Positions 19,795-28,152 of a DNA stretch of 48,664 nt are shown here, in pieces; position 1 is the stretch's first letter, and every line of letters starts with the position of its first letter. This DNA comes from Actinomycetota bacterium. Its GTDB lineage: Bacteria > Actinomycetota > Acidimicrobiia > Acidimicrobiales > Ilumatobacteraceae. Made by a program: the position numbers and the translations under genes. Below the pieces are notes generated by a model. The model was not told where the DNA came from. It saw only the letters and a program-made list of their open reading frames with translations, and searched no databases. Location: positions 1 to 48,664 of the forward strand of contig WLMZ01000014.1 in the NCBI GenBank assembly GCA_009726095.1. The letters are read 5' to 3'.

Positions 19795-20439
19795 ATGACC
19801 GATTCGTTCGACTTGAACCAGACCGACCGCCTGCTCACCACCACCCGTGCGGTACGCAAACGGCTCGACCTCACCCGACCGGTGCCCCGTGACCTGATCA
19901 TGGACTGCATCCGTGTCGCCAGTCAGGCCCCGGCTGGCAGCAACCTGCAGCGGTGGCGTTGGATCGTTGTAGACGACCCGGCCCTGAAGTCCGGTCTCGC
20001 CGATCTGTACCGACGCGCATACGAGCCCTACATCGCCAGCCAGAAGGTCGCTGTCGACCGCAGCGGGCGTACCGGTGCCGGCGCCATCATGGACAGCTCC
20101 GACTACCTGTCCAGCATCTTGCATGAGGTACCGGCAATGGTCATCCCCTGCAGCCTTGGTACGCCAGTGGGCAATCAGGGCCAGGTGGCCGGCTTCTACG
20201 GCAGCGTGTTGCCCGCTGTGTGGAGCTTCATGTTGGCGGCGCGCAGCCGCGGCCTGGGCACTGCGTGGACCACGCTGCACCTCGAGTACGAGGCCGAGGC
20301 CCGGGCGCTGCTGGGTATTCCCGACACCGTCACGCAGGTGGCGCTCACACCCGTGGCGTACTACACCGGCGACACCTTCAAGCCCGGCACCCGCCGTGCC
20401 GCCGAGGAGATCACCTACTTCAACGGCTGGAAGTCATGA
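19795..20439 (+). CDS. Nitroreductase family protein
   Basis: The 214-residue flavoprotein has the nitroreductase start (T-T-R-A-V-R-K-R), the FMN-contact region Q-A-P-A-G-S-N-L-Q-R-W, and a C-terminal A-A-R-S-R-G-L-G-T-A-W motif. It should bind FMN and reduce nitro, quinone or enone groups with NAD(P)H. The gene is divergent from icmA across 51 bp and overlaps the next gene by ATGA. Confidence 0.9.
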   Translation: MTDSFDLNQTDRLLTTTRAVRKRLDLTRPVPRDLIMDCIRVASQAPAGSNLQRWRWIVVDDPALKSGLADLYRRAYEPYIASQKVAVDRSGRTGAGAIMDSSDYLSSILHEVPAMVIPCSLGTPVGNQGQVAGFYGSVLPAVWSFMLAARSRGLGTAWTTLHLEYEAEARALLGIPDTVTQVALTPVAYYTGDTFKPGTRRAAEEITYFNGWKS

Positions 20440-21560
20440 GCGCTGTCACTCTCGGGGCGTCGGCAGCACGGTTCAATCCCGATGCCGTCGATCGGCTCAG
20501 CCGGCACGTGCAGGGCCTCATCGACTCTGGCGCGCTGCTCGGCGCCCAGTTCGCCCTGGCCGCCGACGGCCAGATCGGCGCATCTGCATCGTTCGGCAGC
20601 GCAACCGACGAGCACCGCTTCGTCATCTTCTCGGCCACCAAGCCGATCGTGTCCGCGGCCATCGTTGCCCTGATGGCCAGCGGCGCCATCGACATCACCC
20701 GGCCTGTCGCCCACTACCTGCCCGAGTTCGCGTCCAACGGCAAGCACGACGTCACGGTCGAGCAGGTGATGCTGATGCAGGGCGGCTTCCCACAGGCGCT
20801 CATCGGCCTGGACCAGTTCGTGTCCAGCGCTGGCAGGCGCGAGGCCTTCGCCGCGTGGGCGCTCGACTGGCCAGCCGGCACCCGTTGCGAGTACCACCCC
20901 GTCACAGCACACTGGGTGCTCGCCGAGATCATCGAGACCATCACGGGTATGCCCTACGCAACCGCTATCCACGAGATGGTCACGGCCCCTGCTGGCATCA
21001 CCAAGGTTCTCGGACCCGAGATGGCCGACCACGCAGCAGTGGTCGAGATCCGCATGCGCGGTGAGTGGCCGAGCCACGAGGCACTGCTCTCGGTGTACGG
21101 CACGCCAGAGTGCATTCCCGAGATGTCGATCGGCGCCGACGCACTGCTCATCATGAACCTCGCAATGGCCCGTGCGGCGGGTGTGCCCGGTGGCGGCGGC
21201 GTGGCGCGCGCCACCGACATCGCGGCGCTGTACCAGTCGTGGCTGGCCGACCCGCAACTGCGCGATGCCATGACCAACATACGCAACAACCTCACCAACG
21301 AAACCTCGAAGTACCCGGCGCACCGCACCCTGCTGTTCGAGATCGCCGGCGACGACGACGACCAGTGGCGGCGCTGGTTCCCCGCCCACCAACCGCGCAC
21401 GTTCGGTCACCATGGCGCTGGTGGACAGATCTGCTGGGCCGATCCCGACACGGGCGTGTCGTTCTGCTTCTTGCACGACACCCTCGAGCAGGACGTCACC
21501 TGCGAAGTCCTGCGCGTGCGCGAGATCAACGAACTCGCCGCGGCCTGTGTCGGGCGCTGA
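20436..21560 (+). CDS. Serine hydrolase of the beta-lactamase/esterase family
   Basis: The 374-residue protein has the S-x-x-K nucleophile motif (F-S-A-T-K), a Tyr in C-E-Y-H-P near the middle, and a late H-H-G-A-G-G motif in place of K-T-G. This is the pattern of class-C-like esterases and EstB-type hydrolases rather than true beta-lactamases. No signal peptide is visible, so it probably acts in the cytoplasm. The ATG overlaps the nitroreductase stop, and its own end overlaps rarD by 14 bp, indicating one operon. Confidence 0.85.
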   Translation: MSAVTLGASAARFNPDAVDRLSRHVQGLIDSGALLGAQFALAADGQIGASASFGSATDEHRFVIFSATKPIVSAAIVALMASGAIDITRPVAHYLPEFASNGKHDVTVEQVMLMQGGFPQALIGLDQFVSSAGRREAFAAWALDWPAGTRCEYHPVTAHWVLAEIIETITGMPYATAIHEMVTAPAGITKVLGPEMADHAAVVEIRMRGEWPSHEALLSVYGTPECIPEMSIGADALLIMNLAMARAAGVPGGGGVARATDIAALYQSWLADPQLRDAMTNIRNNLTNETSKYPAHRTLLFEIAGDDDDQWRRWFPAHQPRTFGHHGAGGQICWADPDTGVSFCFLHDTLEQDVTCEVLRVREINELAAACVGR

Positions 21561-22446
21561 GCCGGCCGCCGATCATCGCAGCGGTATCGCCTGGGGCATC
21601 GGCGCGTATGCGCTGTGGGGCCTGGTCACCATCTACTGGAAGGCGCTCAAGCACTTCAACGCGTTCGAGTTGATCGGTTACCGCATCACGGCTTCCGCGC
21701 TGGTGATGGGAACCTACGTGATCGCGACAGGTCGCATGCGGCCGCTGCTTGCCAAGTTGCGCAACCGGGCGCTGCTCATGCGCGTCACCATCGGCGCACT
21801 GGTGCTGGCGGCAAACTGGACCATCTACGTATGGGCCGTCGTCCACGGCCGCGTCATCGAGACCGCACTCGGCTACTTCATGACCCCGATCGGGCTGACG
21901 CTGGCCGGCGTGCTGGTGATGCATGAACGGCTCTGGCGCGCCCAGCAGTTCGCCTCGGTGCTCGCCGTGGCTGCGATGGTCGTGCTCACTCTTGGCTACG
22001 GCCACCTGCCGTGGGTTTCGATCGTGATCGCGGCCACGTGGATCACCTACACGATCATCAAAAAGCAGGCCACGCTCACTGCGTTCGAGAGCCTCACCGC
22101 CGAGACGTTGGTGCTGTTCATCCCCGCTGTCGGCCTGGTGCTGTGGGGCGCCGGTGCCGCCACGGGCATTCCGCAATCGGCCTCGGGCGGCGAACTGGTC
22201 CTGGTCGCCCTGAGTGGCCTCGTCACGGCGGTTCCGCTGTTGATGTTCGCCGTCGCTGCGAAGCGTCTACCGCTCAGCATCCTCGCGCTGGTGCAGTACA
22301 TCGTGCCCACGATCAACTTCTTACTCGGCTGGCTGGCCTATGGAGAGACGCTCACCACCGTGCGCGTCATCGGCTTCGTCCTGGTGTGGATCGGGCTGGC
22401 CGCGGTCACCATCGACTCAGTGCGGCGTATCCGGCCAGCAGCGTGA
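21547..22446 (+). CDS. rarD: EamA-family transporter RarD
   Basis: The 299-residue membrane protein begins G-I-A-W-G-I-G-A-Y-A-L-W-G and shows ten hydrophobic segments with the RarD pattern N-W-T-I-Y-V-W-A-V, E-T-A-L-G-Y-F, and Q-Y-I-V-P-T. RarD proteins are drug/metabolite exporters; the substrate is unknown. The start is a GTG inside the hydrolase gene. Further upstream the frame carries only the shadow of that gene. It ends 12 bp from the convergent thiolase gene. Confidence 0.9.
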   Translation: MSGAEPAADHRSGIAWGIGAYALWGLVTIYWKALKHFNAFELIGYRITASALVMGTYVIATGRMRPLLAKLRNRALLMRVTIGALVLAANWTIYVWAVVHGRVIETALGYFMTPIGLTLAGVLVMHERLWRAQQFASVLAVAAMVVLTLGYGHLPWVSIVIAATWITYTIIKKQATLTAFESLTAETLVLFIPAVGLVLWGAGAATGIPQSASGGELVLVALSGLVTAVPLLMFAVAAKRLPLSILALVQYIVPTINFLLGWLAYGETLTTVRVIGFVLVWIGLAAVTIDSVRRIRPAA

Positions 22447-22458
22447 GAACTGCCCCGC

Positions 22459-23601
22459 TCAGCGCGACAGCACCGTGCAGGCGCTGATCCCCGGGGCTCC
22501 GTACACGTGGGTGAAGGCAGTGGCGGGATTGCCGGGTACCTGGCGCGACCCCGCCCGACCGCGCAACTGCAGCACGCTCTCGTAGACCTGGCGAAGGCCG
22601 GAGGCACCGATGGGTTCGCCGTTGGCGATACAGCCGCCATCGGTGTTGATGGGGAGGCGACCGGTGATCTCGGTCTCGCCCGACTGGATCAGGTCCTCCT
22701 GTTCGCCGTCGGCGCACAGGCCGCATTCGCTCATGTGCATGACCTCAGCGCCGCTCTCGGTGTCCTGTACCTGGGCGACATCGATGTCGCCGGGGCCGAT
22801 GCCGGCCATCTCGAACGCGGCCTGTGCCGCAGCGACCGTGGGGCTGTTACCACGCTCGATCGCCAGCCAGGGATTGAACACCTCGAAGCTGCCGAACGGG
22901 CGGCTCCGCAACACCGCCGAGCGCAGATACACCGGGGTGTCGGTGAACTCCCGGGCGCGATCAGCGTTGGCCAGCACCAACGCCACCCCACCCTCGCCCG
23001 GCGAGCAGAACATGAACTGCGTCAGCGGGTTGCTGAGCATCGCACCGTTGAGGATCTGTTCCTCGCTCATGGGCTTGCGACGCCAGGCGTTCTCGTTCAG
23101 CGAACCATTGCGAAAGTTCTTTGCAGCAACCTTGGCGAGCGTGTTCGCAGTGATGCCGTACTGGTGCATATAGCGCTGGATCTTCAGGCCGAAGAACTGC
23201 GTCGTCAGCATCAGGCCCGTGTCGCCGTACCACTTGCCCAGGCCGAAGTCGGCCGGGTCGGGGTCGAACGCACCCCGCGGGTGCTTGTCGAACCCAATGG
23301 CCATCACCACGTCGGCTGCACCGGCGCGGATGGCGTTGTAGCCGCTGATCAGCGCGCTGCCACCGGTGGCGCAGCCGTTGGCCACGTTGATGAACGGCAG
23401 GCCCGTGAGGCCGAGCGCCGACACCATCGTGTCGGCGTTGCCGGCGGCCGCCGAGCCTCCGAACGCGTACTGCACGTCGCTCCACGCGCAGCCGGCATCG
23501 GCCAACGCACTGCGTGCGGCGACCACGCCCTGCTCCATGCCGCTGCTGTCGTGCCGGCCGAACGGATGGATGCCAATACCAACAATCGCTACATCGGTCA
23601 T
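22459..23601 (-). CDS. Thiolase-like (SCP-x/Ltp type) acyl-CoA enzyme
   Basis: The 380-residue protein has the thiolase fold, with the nucleophile region N-G-C-A-T-G-G (Cys77) and the motif N-T-D-G-G-C-I-A-N-G-E-P-I-G-A-S-G. Where true thiolases carry a second active cysteine in C-x-G, this one has H-V-Y-G-A-P-G, so the second cysteine is absent. This is the pattern of lipid-transfer-protein thiolases, including Ltp2 aldolases that cut steroid side chains together with a DUF35 partner. A DUF35 gene lies 7 bp upstream on the same strand. Aldol cleavage or thiolysis of an acyl-CoA is likely. Confidence 0.85.
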   Translation of the reverse strand: MTDVAIVGIGIHPFGRHDSSGMEQGVVAARSALADAGCAWSDVQYAFGGSAAAGNADTMVSALGLTGLPFINVANGCATGGSALISGYNAIRAGAADVVMAIGFDKHPRGAFDPDPADFGLGKWYGDTGLMLTTQFFGLKIQRYMHQYGITANTLAKVAAKNFRNGSLNENAWRRKPMSEEQILNGAMLSNPLTQFMFCSPGEGGVALVLANADRAREFTDTPVYLRSAVLRSRPFGSFEVFNPWLAIERGNSPTVAAAQAAFEMAGIGPGDIDVAQVQDTESGAEVMHMSECGLCADGEQEDLIQSGETEITGRLPINTDGGCIANGEPIGASGLRQVYESVLQLRGRAGSRQVPGNPATAFTHVYGAPGISACTVLSR

Positions 23602-23608
23602 CGCGGGC

Positions 23609-24046
23609 TCAGGCTTCCTGCACGGGGGCGAACGCGAAGGTGACGATGTCACGATCCTGGTCATCGGTGGTGAACGGAATGATCACGAGCTCCATCGGCA
23701 TCCCGATGTGCAGTCGTGCAGGATCGTTCTCGGTGAGACGCGTCTCCACGATGACCTGGCCGGACAGTTCGACATAGCCGACGCCGTACGGCACGAAGCC
23801 GAGTGGCCCCTCCTTGCCGGCATAGGGCGGCGACTTGGGCGGGAAGCCCTGAATGGTCCAGCTCCACAGCGTGCCGCGCCGCTCGAGCAGCACCTCGTGC
23901 ATCACCTGTGACGAGGTCCTCGGGCAACTCGCCTGCACGGGGAACGTGGTGACGCCACTCTCGGGGAAGTGGCTGCCGATCAGTTGCGGTTGGTCGCTGG
24001 GCCAGGTGAAGAGGCCATCGGCGACGGGGACTTGCTCGCGTACCAT
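23609..24046 (-). CDS. DUF35/OB-fold acyl-CoA-associated protein with degenerate zinc ribbon
   Basis: The 145-residue protein matches DUF35 (ChsH2-like) proteins: F-P-V-Q-A-S-C-P, then L-W-S-W-T-I-Q-G-F-P-P-K-S-P-P-Y, P-Y-G-V-G-Y-V-E-L, and I-G-M-P-M-E-L-V-I in the OB fold. The N-terminal zinc ribbon normally has two C-x-x-C pairs. Here the first pair is missing (S-H-F-P-E-S) and the second keeps only one cysteine (C-P-R-T). It should partner the adjacent thiolase. The ATG at 24046 was chosen over a short N-terminal extension to 24073. Confidence 0.82.
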   Translation of the reverse strand: MVREQVPVADGLFTWPSDQPQLIGSHFPESGVTTFPVQASCPRTSSQVMHEVLLERRGTLWSWTIQGFPPKSPPYAGKEGPLGFVPYGVGYVELSGQVIVETRLTENDPARLHIGMPMELVIIPFTTDDQDRDIVTFAFAPVQEA

Positions 24047-24126
24047 GCCGCATCGTGGCACACCGCCCCGCACCGACGGCGAGTCGACGCTGCCGACGGA
24101 TGCATGGTCGCTGATAGCGTGGCACG

Positions 24127-24516
24127 ATGCGTTCCAAAGTCCTCACCTCGTTCGTCGTTGCCCTCACCCTGCTCGGCATGTCCGCCTGCAGCAGCGACAA
24201 GAAGGCCGCACCAGCCGGCACCTCGGTGATCACCGAGGACTCCGCTCCCGCCGAGCCCGTGGTCACCGCCGTCGGCAGCGACGACGAAATCCGCGCCATG
24301 ATCGTGCAGCAGGTCGTCGACCTCGGTGTACAGGGCAGCTACAAGTTCGATGCCGCCTGCGTCGCCGACATCGTCAAGCAGCTCAGCGCAGCCGACCTCG
24401 AACAGTTCCGCACGAACCTCACCAATCCAAACCTGAGCCCCGAGGGCGACGCACTGGGCGAGAAGATCCTCGCCTGCGACACCGCCGCCGCCGCCACCAC
24501 CACCACCACCGCCTGA
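24127..24516 (+). CDS. Small secreted lipoprotein of unknown function
   Basis: The 129-residue protein has a lipoprotein signal peptide (L-L-G-M-S-A-C) and then a charged, Ala/Glu-rich segment. A helical domain follows with two cysteines, in F-D-A-A-C-V and I-L-A-C-D-T, which may form a disulfide. It ends in an Ala/Thr run encoded by GCC and ACC codons. I do not recognise a family beyond the lipoprotein; related small proteins are frequent in actinobacteria. It is divergent from the DUF35 gene across 80 bp. Confidence 0.75.
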   Translation: MRSKVLTSFVVALTLLGMSACSSDKKAAPAGTSVITEDSAPAEPVVTAVGSDDEIRAMIVQQVVDLGVQGSYKFDAACVADIVKQLSAADLEQFRTNLTNPNLSPEGDALGEKILACDTAAAATTTTTA

Positions 24517-24551
24517 GCCGGCACCGCCTGGCCGGCACCGCCTGAGCCGGC
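24508..24551. repeat. Three GC-rich 14-15 bp tandem copies over the lipoprotein stop codon
   Basis: Copies accgcctgagccggc (24508-24522), accgcctggccggc (24523-24536) and accgcctgagccggc (24537-24551) follow each other without gap. The first holds the lipoprotein stop codon. Each contains gccggc, a self-complementary hexamer, so folding of the convergent gene ends is possible. Confidence 0.85.
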
Positions 24552-24553
24552 AG

Positions 24554-25198
24554 CTACCTGCCACGGCCCTTCACGAGTTCTCCCGCCAGGAACAACTGCA
24601 ACGCTGAGACGGCCTGGCGGTGGCGATCGATGTCACCGGTCACGGTGGAGAAGATGGCCAGGCCCGACAACACCGAGTTCAACAGGTCCTCGACGGCCCG
24701 GGTGTTGACGCCATCGCTGAACTCTCCTGCCTCGGCGGCATCGGCCACCAAACGGGTGATGAACGTGGCCGTGCGGTTCCTGATGGGCACCAGCAGCTCG
24801 GCCAGTTCCGGATGACGCTGCATCTCGCTGGGCACCGTCACCACGAACCCGGCAATCGAGGAATCGTTGCGATTCAACTCCACCGCTGCGTCAAGGGCTC
24901 GACTGAACCGTTCGGTCAGCGTGCCCGGTTCGTCCAGCACCATTTCGAAGCGGTCGTACACGATGTGTTGCACCACTTCGTACACCTCGGCATAGAGGTC
25001 TGCCTTCGAGTTGAAGTAGTGGTAGATCGCTCCGGTGGTGATGCCGACCTCTTCGGCGATGCTGCGGTTCGTGGTGGCTCCATAGCCATCCCTTGCGAAG
25101 ATCCGACGCGAAACATCCAACAGGGTGCTGCGGGTCTCGGCGGAATCCACGTCGCGGGGTCGACCCAGTTTCTTGTTGACTGGTGCACGACGCGGCAT
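24554..25198 (-). CDS. TetR/AcrR-family transcriptional regulator
   Basis: The 214-residue protein has a TetR N-terminal HTH: T-L-L-D-V-S-R-R-I-F-A-R-D-G-Y, I-A-E-E-V-G-I-T-T-G-A-I-Y-H-Y-F, then a variable ligand domain. It is the last gene of the FadD-crotonase-P450-crotonase operon (5 bp from the gene before), so it most probably represses this operon and releases it on binding a substrate-derived acyl-CoA or related ligand. The candidate operator is in the divergent region near 29740. Confidence 0.93.
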   Translation of the reverse strand: MPRRAPVNKKLGRPRDVDSAETRSTLLDVSRRIFARDGYGATTNRSIAEEVGITTGAIYHYFNSKADLYAEVYEVVQHIVYDRFEMVLDEPGTLTERFSRALDAAVELNRNDSSIAGFVVTVPSEMQRHPELAELLVPIRNRTATFITRLVADAAEAGEFSDGVNTRAVEDLLNSVLSGLAIFSTVTGDIDRHRQAVSALQLFLAGELVKGRGR

Positions 25199-25203
25199 GC
25201 TCG

Positions 25204-26052
25204 TCAGCCCGCCGGATCAGCGCGCTGGGTGCCCGGGTCCACGGGGATACCGAACCTGATCCGGTTGTGGGCATGCGCGAGGTGCTGCAACGAGAACGCC
25301 GCACGCAGCGCTGTCCATTGGCCCTGTGCCTCCAACGCCTGGTTCACGCTTTCCTTGGCAAGCTTCAGGGCAAACCCGGGGCGCTTGGCAATACGGCGCG
25401 CCATCGTCATCGTGAAGTCGCGTAGGTCATCGGCGGGCACGACATGGTTGACCATCCCGAGGGTCCTTGCATCCTCTGCGGTCACCCAGTCGCCCGTGAA
25501 CAGCAGCTCCTTGGCCTTGCGCGCACCCAACTCCCATGGGTGGGCGAAGTACTCGACACCGTTCACGCCCATGCCCACCACCGGATCGCTGAACAGCGCA
25601 TTGTCGGCGGCGATGATCAGGTCGCAGACCCAGAGCAGCATCAGCCCGCCGGCGATGGTCTTGCCCTGGGCGGCGGCGATCAACGGCTTGGGCAGGTTGC
25701 GCCATCGCCAGCACATCTGGAAGTAGACCTCTTCCTCCCAGGCCATGTGGCCCTCCTGACCCTCACGGCCGAAGCCGCCGCCGGGGAAGACGAGATCGAA
25801 CTCGCGGTTACTCTCGGCATCGCGAAGATCGTGACCACTCGAGAAGTGCGGACCATCTGCCTGCAACACGATCACCTTCACGTCGCCACGACGGGACGCG
25901 TCGTCGAAGCATGCGTTCATCTCATACGTCATCCGCTTGTTCTGGGCGTTGCGGCTCTCGGGGCGGTTGAGCGTGACGACCGCAATGCCGTGTTCGCCAG
26001 GATCGACGATCTCGTACCTGACGGCGGAAAGGTTGGTGAGATCGATGCTCAT
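25204..26052 (-). CDS. Crotonase-superfamily enzyme lacking both hydratase glutamates
   Basis: The 282-residue protein has the crotonase oxyanion segments H-F-S-S-G-H-D-L and A-G-G-L-M-L-L. At the positions of the two catalytic glutamates of enoyl-CoA hydratase it shows Met (G-G-L-M-L) and Val (D-P-V-V-G). A simple hydratase reaction is therefore unlikely; isomerase, hydrolase or retro-Claisen chemistry is possible. The gene overlaps the P450 stop by ATGA and is 5 bp from tetR. Confidence 0.85.
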   Translation of the reverse strand: MSIDLTNLSAVRYEIVDPGEHGIAVVTLNRPESRNAQNKRMTYEMNACFDDASRRGDVKVIVLQADGPHFSSGHDLRDAESNREFDLVFPGGGFGREGQEGHMAWEEEVYFQMCWRWRNLPKPLIAAAQGKTIAGGLMLLWVCDLIIAADNALFSDPVVGMGVNGVEYFAHPWELGARKAKELLFTGDWVTAEDARTLGMVNHVVPADDLRDFTMTMARRIAKRPGFALKLAKESVNQALEAQGQWTALRAAFSLQHLAHAHNRIRFGIPVDPGTQRADPAG

Positions 26053-27308
26053 GTGACGGGCTCCGGGGTGACGGGGGTGAAGGTCAGGTGCAGGGCGGTG
26101 AGACCGCGCAGGGTCATCGACAGCACGCGTTCTGTCGGCTGCTCCACCGGCGCCAGCGCGATGTCACGCATTCGCTCGAGCAACAGCTCGAAGCCGATGC
26201 GCGCCTCGCTGCGGGCGAGCGCAGCACCGACGCAAAAGTGCGGGCCCTGGCCGAAGGCGAGGTGCGAACGCGCATTGGCGCGCTCCACGTCGAACACATC
26301 GGCCGAAGCGAACCTGGCCTCGTCGCGGTTGGCGCACCCGTACATCACCATCACCATCGAACCGGCGGGAATGGGCACACCGCCGATCTCCACATCGACC
26401 CTGGCAATGCGCGGCAGCATCTGCACCGGCGACTCGATGCGCAGCGACTCCTCGACAAGGTTGGGGATCAATGAGGGATCGGCACGGACCTTGTCCATCT
26501 GGGCGGGGTGCTCGATGAGCGCGAGCATGCCCGCCGCCAGCAGCTTCGTGGTGGTCTCGTTGCCAGCGACCAGCAGCTGTTCGATGACGTTGAGCAGCTC
26601 GGGGACCAAGAGCCCGTCGCCGATGCGCTCGCCGCTGTCGAAACGCGAGTGCACCAGATCGCTGAGCAGGTCGTCACGCGGCTCGGCGCGTCGCTCGTCG
26701 ATGCGGGCCGCCATGTACCGCTGCATCTCCACTCGGCTGCGCGCACAGTCGAGCATCTGGGCGGCATCGAGCAGGCCGCTCAGTGGAGCCACCGCATGGT
26801 CGCTCCATCGCTTGAAATCTGCCATGTCGGCGCGGTCCACCCCGAGTGCGTCGGCGATGATCGTCAGCGGGAGACCGACGGCGAACTGCCCAACCAGCTC
26901 CACCCTTCCGTCGGCGGCGAAGGCATCGAGCAGGGCATTGGCCACCTGGCGGATCTCGCCCTCCAGTTGAGCCACGCGTTTGGGTGTGAAGGCCTTGTTG
27001 ACGAGACCACGGAACTGCGTGTGCGACGGCGGGTCGTTGGTCAACAACGTGTTCGCCGACGGGTACCCATCGGCCAGGATTGCCGAGAGCTCGGGCGAGG
27101 GTCCCGTTCCACCGGCGAACGAGGTGTTGAAGTTGCTCGAGAACCGTTCGGCATCGCGCACCACCGACATCACATCGTCGTAGCGGGACACCAGCCAGAA
27201 GCCCATCGGCGTCTGGTGCACTGGCGCTTCGTCGCGCACGCGGCGGTAGTAGTCATAGGGACAGCTCAACACCTCGGGGGTGACCAGGATCTCGTCGGTG
27301 ACGCTCAC
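26049..27308 (-). CDS. Cytochrome P450
   Basis: The 419-residue protein has every P450 hallmark: A-G-N-E-T-T in the I-helix, E-E-S-L-R in the K-helix, and the heme loop F-G-Q-G-P-H-F-C-V-G with the ligand cysteine at about residue 359. Bacterial soluble enzymes of this type take electrons from a ferredoxin and reductase. No reductase is in the operon, and the nearest ferredoxin is more than 13 kb away (40736-40990). The start is GTG, overlapping the crotonase stop (GTGA). It probably oxidises the ring or side chain of the operon's substrate. Confidence 0.95.
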   Translation of the reverse strand: MSVTDEILVTPEVLSCPYDYYRRVRDEAPVHQTPMGFWLVSRYDDVMSVVRDAERFSSNFNTSFAGGTGPSPELSAILADGYPSANTLLTNDPPSHTQFRGLVNKAFTPKRVAQLEGEIRQVANALLDAFAADGRVELVGQFAVGLPLTIIADALGVDRADMADFKRWSDHAVAPLSGLLDAAQMLDCARSRVEMQRYMAARIDERRAEPRDDLLSDLVHSRFDSGERIGDGLLVPELLNVIEQLLVAGNETTTKLLAAGMLALIEHPAQMDKVRADPSLIPNLVEESLRIESPVQMLPRIARVDVEIGGVPIPAGSMVMVMYGCANRDEARFASADVFDVERANARSHLAFGQGPHFCVGAALARSEARIGFELLLERMRDIALAPVEQPTERVLSMTLRGLTALHLTFTPVTPEPVT

Positions 27309-28147
27309 AATGCCTCCTGTGGCGTTGGCGTGGTGCGGTAGTCCCCGAAGCCGGCATCGCGTTCGGTCAGCGCAGGAGTCACTCCCCTGGCCAGTTGGGC
27401 AAAGTACTCGCGGCTGGCGCGCTGATGAAAGCCAAGCGCATTGATGTCAGCAGTGGCGCGCATGCCGGCGCGCATGCCCATCGCCTCCATTGCTCGGTGC
27501 ACCACGCGCTTGTTCAGCGCCTGCAAATCGGGGGGCACTCTGGCGACCCGTTGAGCGATCTCGATGACCGCCGTCTCGAGCGTGCCCTCCGGGTAGGCAC
27601 GGTTCGCGAAACCGGCCTGCACCGCCTCGGTCCCGTTCATCGAATCACCGGTGAGCATGGCTTCCATCGCCCGCCGCATGCCCATCAGCCAGACGTGCCA
27701 CGCCATGTCGGGCGAGCTCATCGAACGCACCGGCGGGTATCCGATCTGCGCGTCCTCGGCCACGTACACCAGGTCGCAGGCCGAAGCGAGTTCCGTACCA
27801 CCCGCCAGGCAGTACCCGTGCACCTGGGCGATGAGCGGGGTCGCCAGATCCATCATCTCGAACCAACCCTGCAGGACGTGGCGGGCCCATCCACCGTCGG
27901 CGCGCGTGATGGCCCACGGCAGCGGCTCGTCGGGGTCCTGGGCGAGGTCGTAACCGGCCGAGAAACACGATCCGGCGCCGCGGATCACGATCACGCGCAC
28001 GCTGGTATCGGCGTCGGCGGCGCGCAGCGCATCGAACAACTCGGTCCGCAGCCCGTTACTCAGGGCGTTGCGCTTCGTGGGCCGATTGAGTGTGAGCCGG
28101 CGCACCAGTGGGGCAGGATCATCGATGAGGACGAGAGGTTCCGGCAT
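27305..28147 (-). CDS. Enoyl-CoA hydratase/isomerase-family protein
   Basis: The 280-residue crotonase-fold protein has the oxyanion motif C-F-S-A-G-Y-D-L and G-Y-C-L-A-G-G-T-E-L, which keeps the first catalytic glutamate. At the second position it shows Y-P-P-V rather than P-E. With one glutamate it may be an isomerase or a dedicated hydratase. Its ATG lies 5 bp after the FadD stop. The frame open further upstream reads the shadow of that gene and is rejected. Confidence 0.87.
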   Translation of the reverse strand: MPEPLVLIDDPAPLVRRLTLNRPTKRNALSNGLRTELFDALRAADADTSVRVIVIRGAGSCFSAGYDLAQDPDEPLPWAITRADGGWARHVLQGWFEMMDLATPLIAQVHGYCLAGGTELASACDLVYVAEDAQIGYPPVRSMSSPDMAWHVWLMGMRRAMEAMLTGDSMNGTEAVQAGFANRAYPEGTLETAVIEIAQRVARVPPDLQALNKRVVHRAMEAMGMRAGMRATADINALGFHQRASREYFAQLARGVTPALTERDAGFGDYRTTPTPQEAL

Positions 28148-28152
28148 GGCGA

